From an uncultured Bacteroidales bacterium (GTDB lineage: Bacteria > Bacteroidota > Bacteroidia > Bacteroidales > Paludibacteraceae), in contig CAIUKZ010000548.1 of NCBI GenBank assembly GCA_903899865.1, forward strand, positions 1-6,333: a stretch of DNA of 6,333 bases, given 5' to 3'. Made by a program: the position numbers and the translations under genes. The notes under the pieces are model-generated. The model saw nothing but the letters and a program-made list of their open reading frames with translations. It had not been told where the DNA came from and ran no database searches. Positions 1 to 5,057 of this stretch are shown here, piece by piece. How positions within the stretch are numbered: position 1 is the stretch's first letter; each line of letters starts with the position of its first letter.

Positions 1-273
1 ATATCGTCTTTCACCTGCAATAATCATGTAGGTGTCATCTTCGTTTTTGCGCAGGGTAATGGGCGATATCACACCAAGTTGCTTGATGGATGTTGCCAAT
101 TCTTCTAGTGCTTCTTCATCAAAATGGGTACGAGGTTGGTGTGGATTGGGCTTTATCAAATCCAATGCTACTTCATTGATGGATGATGAGCCGCCAGTGT
201 TAATGCTTTCCGTGTCAATCAATGCACCTAAGCCTCTTCCTAATCCTCTGTTGTTGTTTTTTGGGAAATTCAT
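1..273 (-). CDS. parB: Chromosome-partition protein ParB, N-terminal part (runs off left edge)
   Basis: ParB/Spo0J binds parS sites, spreads as a CTP-dependent clamp, and works with ParA in chromosome segregation. Only the first 91 codons are present; the reading frame is open to base 1. Residues 10-19 read GLGRGLGALI, the basic N-terminal peptide by which ParB proteins stimulate the ParA ATPase. Residues 38-75 hold the ParB box I region, with NPHQPR at 43-48, FDEEAL, and PITLR. GERR at 87-90 is the start of the phosphate-binding GERRxRA motif, cut at the edge. The start is ATG at 273, with an in-frame TAA 9 bp upstream and a purine-rich AGAAG just before it. It follows parA on the same strand after 36 bp, so the two are almost certainly one operon. 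The helix-turn-helix and dimerisation domains lie outside the window. No parS-like palindrome (TGTTNCACGTGAAACA type) was seen in this window. Confidence 0.95.
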   Translation of the reverse strand, partial: MNFPKNNNRGLGRGLGALIDTESINTGGSSSINEVALDLIKPNPHQPRTHFDEEALEELATSIKQLGVISPITLRKNEDDTYMIIAGERRY

Positions 274-309
274 TCTTCTATTTTACTAGTGTTTGATTGC
301 TTACTCCGT

Positions 310-1074
310 CTATTTGTGTTTTGCTATCAGCTCTTTGGCTAAGTCAATATAATTGCTTGAACCTTTTGATTCTGGGTCGTAAAGCAAAACTGGTTTGCCG
401 TAGCTAGGAGCTTCACTTAGACGTACATTGCGAGTGATTACCGATTCAAACACCATGCCTTCAAAGTGTTTTTTTACTTCTGCATACACTTGATTGGCCA
501 ATCGCAAACGATTGTCGTACATAGTAAGAAGGAATCCTTCAATTTCAAGGGTCGTGTTGAGTTTGTTTTTTATGATTTTTATGGTGTTCAGCAGTTTGCT
601 GATGCCTTCCAACGCAAAATATTCGCATTGCACAGGGATGATTACTGAGTCAGATGCAGTGAGTGCATTGACAGTAATAAGTCCTAATGAAGGGGAGCAG
701 TCTATCAGTATGTAGTCATAAATTTCTTTGAGGGGTTTCAAGAAGTTTTCCATTACACGTTCACGATTGTCCATGTTGAGCATTTCTATCTCGGCACCTA
801 CCAAATCGATGTGCGAGGGGAGTACTTCCAGGTTATCAACTTCTGTTGGATGAATAGCACGCGTGGAAGGTACGCCATCTATCAAACATTCGTAGATAGT
901 GAATTCGATGGAGCGAATATCTATGCCTAAGCCAGATGATGCATTAGCTTGGGGGTCTGCATCCACCAGTAGTATTTTTTTTCCTAGTGATGCCAATGAT
1001 GCAGCTAAGTTGATAGCAGTCGTAGTTTTACCGACTCCACCTTTCTGGTTTGCTAAAGAAATTATTTTTCCCAT
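310..1074 (-). CDS. parA: Chromosome-partition ATPase ParA/Soj
   Basis: Complete 254-residue MinD/ParA-family ATPase. It dimerises on ATP, binds DNA non-specifically, and is cycled off by ParB to move or separate replicated origins. Visible motifs: deviant Walker A KGGVGKTT at 11-18 with signature Lys11 and Lys16; Walker A' VDADPQ at 37-42; Walker B ILIDCSPS at 122-129 with Asp125; and the conserved C-terminal RLSEAPSYGKP at 218-228. Arg189 and Arg218 appear to line up with the DNA-binding arginines described for Bacillus Soj (alignment from memory). The length and the lack of an N-terminal helix-turn-helix fit the chromosomal Soj type rather than the larger plasmid ParA type. The start is ATG at 1074, which places the Walker motif at the usual distance from the N terminus; no Shine-Dalgarno sequence is seen, as is usual in Bacteroidota. 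It is first in the operon with parB and transcribed divergently from the large glycosyltransferase gene. Confidence 0.97.
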   Translation of the reverse strand: MGKIISLANQKGGVGKTTTAINLAASLASLGKKILLVDADPQANASSGLGIDIRSIEFTIYECLIDGVPSTRAIHPTEVDNLEVLPSHIDLVGAEIEMLNMDNRERVMENFLKPLKEIYDYILIDCSPSLGLITVNALTASDSVIIPVQCEYFALEGISKLLNTIKIIKNKLNTTLEIEGFLLTMYDNRLRLANQVYAEVKKHFEGMVFESVITRNVRLSEAPSYGKPVLLYDPESKGSSNYIDLAKELIAKHK

Positions 1075-1174
1075 AATGAATGTACTTATTTGCTCGTCAA
1101 TTATTTAACGCTTCGATCTTTGAGTCTTTGGTAATTCCGACTAAAGTATGTCAGATTGCCACTACGACCTCTTG

Positions 1175-1206
1175 CAAAGATAAGAAAATTAATTGAGCCA
1201 TTCAAT
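1175..1206 (-). promoter_or_regulatory. Candidate Bacteroidota-type promoter for parAB
   Basis: On the minus strand, TATCTTTG (1182 down to 1175) matches the Bacteroidota -7 consensus TAnnTTTG exactly. ATTG (1206-1203) lies 20 bp upstream and fits the -33 TTTG box with one mismatch. The spacing is within the accepted range. Transcription would start roughly 90-100 bp before the parA ATG. It is the only promoter-like element I found upstream of parA in the correct orientation. No operator could be identified. Confidence 0.55.
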
Positions 1207-1221
1207 AATGGAATGACACTT

Positions 1222-1245
1222 CAAAAACAAATAAGTTTTTTTTTG
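1222..1245. repeat. AT-rich inverted repeat (imperfect hairpin)
   Basis: CAAAAACAAA (1222-1231) and TTTTTTTTTG (1236-1245) can pair over 10 positions with one C-T mismatch around a TAAG loop. The stem is almost all A-T pairs, so it is weak as RNA and not a typical GC-rich terminator. It lies between the two divergent promoter regions and includes a run of nine T. It may simply reflect low complexity. Confidence 0.3.
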
Positions 1246-1332
1246 TCTAATGTTAATATTTATTATCGTACTACAACTCGGGTGTTGATGTGTTGAGTTT
1301 TCTAATTTTGAAATTTGCGTCAGCACTTCAAA

Positions 1333-1341
1333 TTATCCACA
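1333..1341 (+). promoter_or_regulatory. Perfect DnaA-box 9-mer (TTATCCACA)
   Basis: TTATCCACA is identical to the strong DnaA-box consensus TTATNCACA. It sits in the intergenic DNA upstream of the parAB operon. No second box was seen nearby, so this is not a replication origin by itself; at most it is an isolated DnaA-binding or regulatory site. A specific 9-mer is expected by chance about 0.05 times in 6.3 kb on both strands, somewhat more often in AT-rich DNA and about four times more often with the N position free. Confidence 0.3.
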
Positions 1342-1426
1342 AAGCTGGAATAAGTAGAAATTTTACAGCACCCATTTTTACAAAACTATTAGTATCACAC
1401 GCCCAGATTGAGGAATTGATTGCTTG

Positions 1427-1457
1427 TTTGAAGCAGCAATATAAGATGTTATGTTTG
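1427..1457 (+). promoter_or_regulatory. Candidate upstream promoter of the trifunctional glycosyltransferase gene
   Basis: TTTG at 1427-1430 and TATGTTTG at 1450-1457 are separated by 19 bp. Both match the Bacteroidota consensus (TTTG, TAnnTTTG) at every fixed base, with ideal spacing. If used, it would give an untranslated leader of about 150 nt before the ATG at 1616. The -33 box overlaps a small hairpin, TGCTT-GTTTG-AAGCA at 1421-1435. T-rich DNA makes such matches fairly common, so the call rests on position and spacing. Confidence 0.45.
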
Positions 1458-1514
1458 ATTTATTGCGGTAAGTATTTGATTTTCAGCGATTAATTAAAAT
1501 AATGGTGGAATAAC

Positions 1515-1544
1515 TCTGTTATTTGTCAAAATGACTTATTTTTG
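1515..1544 (+). promoter_or_regulatory. Candidate proximal promoter of the trifunctional glycosyltransferase gene
   Basis: TATTTTTG at 1537-1544 matches the -7 consensus TAnnTTTG exactly and is followed by CAG, a common context in Bacteroidota. The -33 position is weaker: TCTG at 1515-1518, 18 bp upstream, with one mismatch. A perfect TTTG at 1522-1525 is too close (11 bp). The leader to the ATG at 1616 would be about 65 nt. It could act alone or with the exact-match promoter about 90 bp upstream. Confidence 0.45.
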
Positions 1545-1615
1545 CAGTTGGTTCAGCATTCATGTCCATGGTGGAAAGAAGGTGAATGCATTAAAAACAT
1601 GTCAACGTTTATTTT

Positions 1616-4600
1616 ATGCAAAAACAAATATTTCAGACTAATACACCAACTCGTTGGAAAAGCTTTGTGTGGTTTGTGCGAATTTTAGTTGTGTTTTTGA
1701 TTGTGATTTCTACCTCGGTAGTGATATCGCTACTCAATAAACGGAATTACGATTTAAGTGTACTCACTTACAAAACCAAGAAGTTGCCTGATATCAATTC
1801 TGATAAGTCTAAATTGTTCATTTCTAAAGCTGAACAGCTAGCTTTTGCCAAACAGTTAGCCCTTTATAGAAAAGAGCACGGGCAGAATATCAAACAACAC
1901 AGAAAAAAAAGATATCAGGATATTCACAGTGATGTTGCCAAGAAGTTTCTTCCTGTAAGGGCTGGTTTTTATGTCAATTGGGATGTCAATTCCATCATTT
2001 CGTTGGAGAAAAATATTGATCATCTCAACATGATTATGCCTGAGTGGCTTTTCCAAAAAGATACGAAAGGGAATATAGAGAGCTGGGTGGAAAAGTCAAC
2101 CATAGAACTAATCAACTACAGCGATGTGCCGATTATCCCGATGTTGAGTAATTTTTACAACAAACGATGGAATGGTGATAGTACCTACCTATTGCTCAAA
2201 GATCCAAAATCAAGAAGAAATCTGATTCTTAATATTAAGAAAACCCTTGTCAAAAACAAATTTCAAGGCATAAATATTGATTTCGAGAGCTTACCCAAGA
2301 AAATTAACCCTTATCTCATTCAGTTTTCAAAAGAACTACAAGCCAATCTGCAGCCAGCAGGACTTTTGACCACCATTGATATTGATCCAGAGGTGACAAA
2401 CATTTCATATAAGGAACTTGCGCCTTATTATGATTTTATATTTGTGATGGCCTACAATGAGCATTATCCTGATGGTGAGGCTGGAAGTATTGCATCATTA
2501 GGATTTGTAGAAAAGGCTCTGGATGACGCCATGAAAGAAGTGCCATCTGAGAAAATTGTGCTTTGTGTGGCTGCCTATGGATTTGATTGGGCTAAGGGGA
2601 AACCTACCACCAAAATGTCCTACCAAGGACTTATCTCGCTTGCCAAAGAATATGAGGAGGATGTGTATTTCAATATGAGTCAATCAGATCTGACCATGAA
2701 GTATGACGATGATGATGGCATTCAACACGAGGTACATTGTAATGACGCTTGTGGTATTTTTAACACCATCCGCACAGCCCAAGATTATAATGCAGGTGGT
2801 ATAGCACTTTGGTATTTGGGTTCGGAGGATGATAGGATATGGTCGTTTTATTCAAAGAATCTGAATGTCAATTATTTAAGTCAACACCCGTTCAATTTTA
2901 AAAAGATTGAAAAAATTCAACCTATTTCTTCGGTTATTTATAATAGTAAAGGCGAGATACTGGAGATGTTGTCTGAGCCGACCAAAGGGAATACCAAGCT
3001 TGAGTATGACGTTAAGGATCATTTGATTACCGACGAAAAATACACCACGCTACCAAGTTCATACCTCCTGAAAAGATTTGGAGCTACAAATGCTAAAAAG
3101 CTAGCAATAACCTTCGACGACGGACCTGATGCGCAATTCACGTCCGAGGTGTTGGATGTGTTAAAGGAGAAAAAGGTACATGCCACTTTTTTTGTTACTG
3201 GCACTAGTATTGAGAATAATATCCCATTACTGAAGCGTATCTACAACGAAGGTCATGAACTAGGAAATCATACCTTTACACACCCCAACTTGGAGGTAGT
3301 CTCTGAAAATAGAGAGCGGATAGAGCTACGATCCACCCGCTTGCTCATCGAAAGTGTGATAGGGCATTCTACCCTGCTTTTTAGAGCACCGTACATCACC
3401 GACTCCGAACCCAAGAAAATCTCGCAAATCAAATCCTTGTCCGTAGCACATAACGAAGGGTTTATTTCAGTCACCACCTACATCGACCCCTATGACTGGG
3501 AAAAAGGTGTGTCAGCCGATAGTATCGTGGCTAGAACCATTGCACGTCAGCACTTAGGTAACATCATCCTGCTGCACGATGCTGGTGGCGACCGTTCGCA
3601 GACAGTCAAAGCCTTGCCACAAATTATTGATCACTTTAAAAATGAAGGCTTTGAGTTCGTAACCGTGTCATCGTTGATGAACAAAACGCGCGACCAAGTG
3701 ATGCCAGAAGTTCATAAGGATTTGAAGTTTTCGGTGTTTTTGGATTCAATGTTTTTTACCCTCACTTTCTTGTGGGAGCATTTTCTTCATGGGTTCTTTA
3801 TTGTAGCCATATTGCTAATTATCATAAGACTACTTTTAATAGCTGTACTGGCTATTTTTCAACGCATCAAAGAAAAGAAAAACACATCACTTGCGCCGAG
3901 TGACTATTTCCCAAAAGTAAGCATCATCGTGCCAGGTTACAACGAAGAAGTGAATGCTGCACGGACAGTTGATAATTTACTTATGTCCGATTATCCAAAT
4001 TTTGAAGTGGTGTTTGTGGATGATGGTTCGAAGGATAGTACCTATAAAATTGTCAGCGAAAAATTTGCAAACCACCCAAAAGTAAAGGTGCTCACCAAAG
4101 AAAATGGTGGGAAAGCCACTGCGCTCAATCTAGGCATACAGCATGCTAGCGGTGAAATAATGGTGTGTATAGATGCCGATACGATATTGAAAACCGATGC
4201 AGTATCAAAACTTATTCAGCCTTTCTCAGACCCAAAAATTGGTGCGGTAGCAGGCAATGTGAAAGTGGGCAATACGCTCAATGCGCTAACCCATTGGCAA
4301 TCGATAGAGTACATTACCAGTCAGAATTTTGATCGTAGAGCATTCGATACTGTGAATGCCATCCTGGTAGTGCCTGGAGCCATTGGGGCATTCAGAAAAA
4401 ATGTGATTGAAGAAATCAATGGATTCAAATCAGACACCTTGGCCGAAGACTGTGATTTGACCCTGCGCATCCTTCGTGCGGGCTATAGCATCAAAACCAG
4501 CAATGAAGCCATCGCACTTACCGAAGCACCAGAAACCGTCAATATGTTTATGAAACAACGTTTGCGTTGGACATTTGGCATGATGCAAAGTTTCTGGAAA

Positions 4601-4981
4601 CACAGAGATTTGTTGTTTAGCCTTAGAAAAATTAATATCGGTTGGGCTGTGTTACCTAATCTTCTGTTGTTCAATTTTTTAATTCCTTTGTTTTCACCTT
4701 TGGTGGATGTGATGTTCCTGATTGGGATATTCACCTACAATGCGCAACAGTACATTCTGTTCTATCTGATGTATTATGTGGTAGATTGTGTGATTTCGAT
4801 GATGGCATATAAGTTTGACAACCAGAAATTTACGTTGAAGGTGGCGGTGTACTTATTTATACAACGCTTTGTGTATCGTCAATTACTGTTTGTAGTGCTT
4901 TATCGTGCATACCGACGTGCCATCAAAGGGGAATTGATAAGCTGGGGAGTGCTCAAGCGAACTGGTAATGTGAAGGGATAG
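1616..4981 (+). CDS. Trifunctional membrane protein: GH18 glycosidase-like, NodB/CE4 deacetylase and processive GT2 glycosyltransferase
   Basis: A 1121-residue exopolysaccharide-type enzyme. Residues 16-40 form a membrane anchor. Residues ~113-415 are a GH18-like barrel of the spore-hydrolase/trifunctional type, with GINIDFE at 218-224 (catalytic Glu224, Asp222), MAYN at 278-281 and Trp399. Residues ~493-690 are NodB with all five motifs: TFDDGPD (499-505; Asp501, Asp502), HTFTH (552-556), RAPY (590-593), DPYDW (624-628) and LLHD (652-655). Residues ~712-748 hold one or two membrane spans followed by a basic stretch. Residues ~766-1000 are GT2: VPGYNEE, DDGS (802-805), GGKA, DAD (853-855), ED (944-945) and QRLRW (981-985), the signature of processive synthases such as PgaC and BcsA. 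C-terminal membrane spans lie at ~1005-1097. Inferred topology: GH18 and deacetylase in the periplasm, GT2 in the cytoplasm. The polymer is probably N-acetylhexosamine-based, since CE4 acts on N-acetyl groups, but the substrate is not proven. The ATG at 1616 is the first after an in-frame TAA at 1592. Domain calls are firm; biological role is inferred. Confidence 0.93.
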   Translation: MQKQIFQTNTPTRWKSFVWFVRILVVFLIVISTSVVISLLNKRNYDLSVLTYKTKKLPDINSDKSKLFISKAEQLAFAKQLALYRKEHGQNIKQHRKKRYQDIHSDVAKKFLPVRAGFYVNWDVNSIISLEKNIDHLNMIMPEWLFQKDTKGNIESWVEKSTIELINYSDVPIIPMLSNFYNKRWNGDSTYLLLKDPKSRRNLILNIKKTLVKNKFQGINIDFESLPKKINPYLIQFSKELQANLQPAGLLTTIDIDPEVTNISYKELAPYYDFIFVMAYNEHYPDGEAGSIASLGFVEKALDDAMKEVPSEKIVLCVAAYGFDWAKGKPTTKMSYQGLISLAKEYEEDVYFNMSQSDLTMKYDDDDGIQHEVHCNDACGIFNTIRTAQDYNAGGIALWYLGSEDDRIWSFYSKNLNVNYLSQHPFNFKKIEKIQPISSVIYNSKGEILEMLSEPTKGNTKLEYDVKDHLITDEKYTTLPSSYLLKRFGATNAKKLAITFDDGPDAQFTSEVLDVLKEKKVHATFFVTGTSIENNIPLLKRIYNEGHELGNHTFTHPNLEVVSENRERIELRSTRLLIESVIGHSTLLFRAPYITDSEPKKISQIKSLSVAHNEGFISVTTYIDPYDWEKGVSADSIVARTIARQHLGNIILLHDAGGDRSQTVKALPQIIDHFKNEGFEFVTVSSLMNKTRDQVMPEVHKDLKFSVFLDSMFFTLTFLWEHFLHGFFIVAILLIIIRLLLIAVLAIFQRIKEKKNTSLAPSDYFPKVSIIVPGYNEEVNAARTVDNLLMSDYPNFEVVFVDDGSKDSTYKIVSEKFANHPKVKVLTKENGGKATALNLGIQHASGEIMVCIDADTILKTDAVSKLIQPFSDPKIGAVAGNVKVGNTLNALTHWQSIEYITSQNFDRRAFDTVNAILVVPGAIGAFRKNVIEEINGFKSDTLAEDCDLTLRILRAGYSIKTSNEAIALTEAPETVNMFMKQRLRWTFGMMQSFWKHRDLLFSLRKINIGWAVLPNLLLFNFLIPLFSPLVDVMFLIGIFTYNAQQYILFYLMYYVVDCVISMMAYKFDNQKFTLKVAVYLFIQRFVYRQLLFVVLYRAYRRAIKGELISWGVLKRTGNVKG

Positions 4982-4982
4982 T

Positions 4983-5004
4983 TAACAAGTAGACAAGTGA
5001 CAGG
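4983..5004. repeat. Short degenerate 9-bp repeat
   Basis: ACAAGT occurs twice at a 9-bp step (units AACAAGTAG and ACAAGTGAC, slightly out of register) right after the stop of the trifunctional gene and before the 16-bp array. It may be another low-complexity repeat type in the same spacer. There are only two units, so this is weak. Confidence 0.25.
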
Positions 5005-5052
5005 TAAACCAATTAACCAGTATACCAATTAACCAATAAACCAGTTAACCAA
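5005..5052. repeat. Tandem array of three 16-bp units in the gap before gldG
   Basis: Units are TAAACCAATTAACCAG (5005-5020), TATACCAATTAACCAA (5021-5036) and TAAACCAGTTAACCAA (5037-5052). Each pair differs at two positions, and there are no gaps. The array fills most of the 76-bp space between the two genes and ends 5 bp before the gldG ATG, so it would form the ribosome-approach region of that gene. Units contain TTAACC cores, one of them with the palindrome GTTAAC. No stable hairpin or U-tract was seen, so it does not look like a terminator. Confidence 0.85.
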
Positions 5053-5057
5053 ATAGT

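Larger units (their letters stand above)
1075..1615. other. Divergent intergenic region with no convincing gene
   Basis: This 541-bp AT-rich stretch separates leftward parA from the rightward trifunctional glycosyltransferase gene. It holds one candidate parAB promoter, two candidate promoters for the rightward gene, an AT-rich hairpin and one perfect DnaA-box 9-mer, each listed separately. A 67-codon frame starting at a GTG (1290-1493) is open but shows no recognisable domain and spans the promoter candidates, so I do not call it a gene. No tRNA-like fold, CRISPR unit or insertion-sequence end was seen. A direct repeat TCTTTG at 1117-1122 and 1125-1130 lies in the inferred parA leader; it has no known meaning. 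Confidence 0.8.

Noticed and set aside
32..289. 85-codon plus-strand frame opposite parB
   Set aside because: It is the antisense shadow of parB, whose minus-strand frame carries the conserved LGRGLGALI, QPR and GERR motifs.
858..876. parS-like site around GCACGCGTGGAAG
   Set aside because: It lies inside parA coding sequence and lacks the TGTTNCACGTGAAACA palindrome; only the CACG/CGTGGAA fragments resemble it.
1290..1493. 67-codon frame with a GTG start in the intergenic region
   Set aside because: No recognisable domain, weak start context, and it spans the best promoter candidate for the large gene. AT-rich spacer of this size easily yields such a frame.
1075..1615. Replication origin (oriC)
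   Set aside because: Only one DnaA box, with no box cluster, no adjacent dnaA/dnaN and no repeated unwinding 13-mers. The nearby par genes alone do not make an origin.
4982..5057. Transcription terminator or CRISPR-like array between the large gene and gldG
   Set aside because: No GC-rich stem with a T-tract is present. The 16-bp units are directly adjacent with no spacers, so this is a simple tandem repeat.
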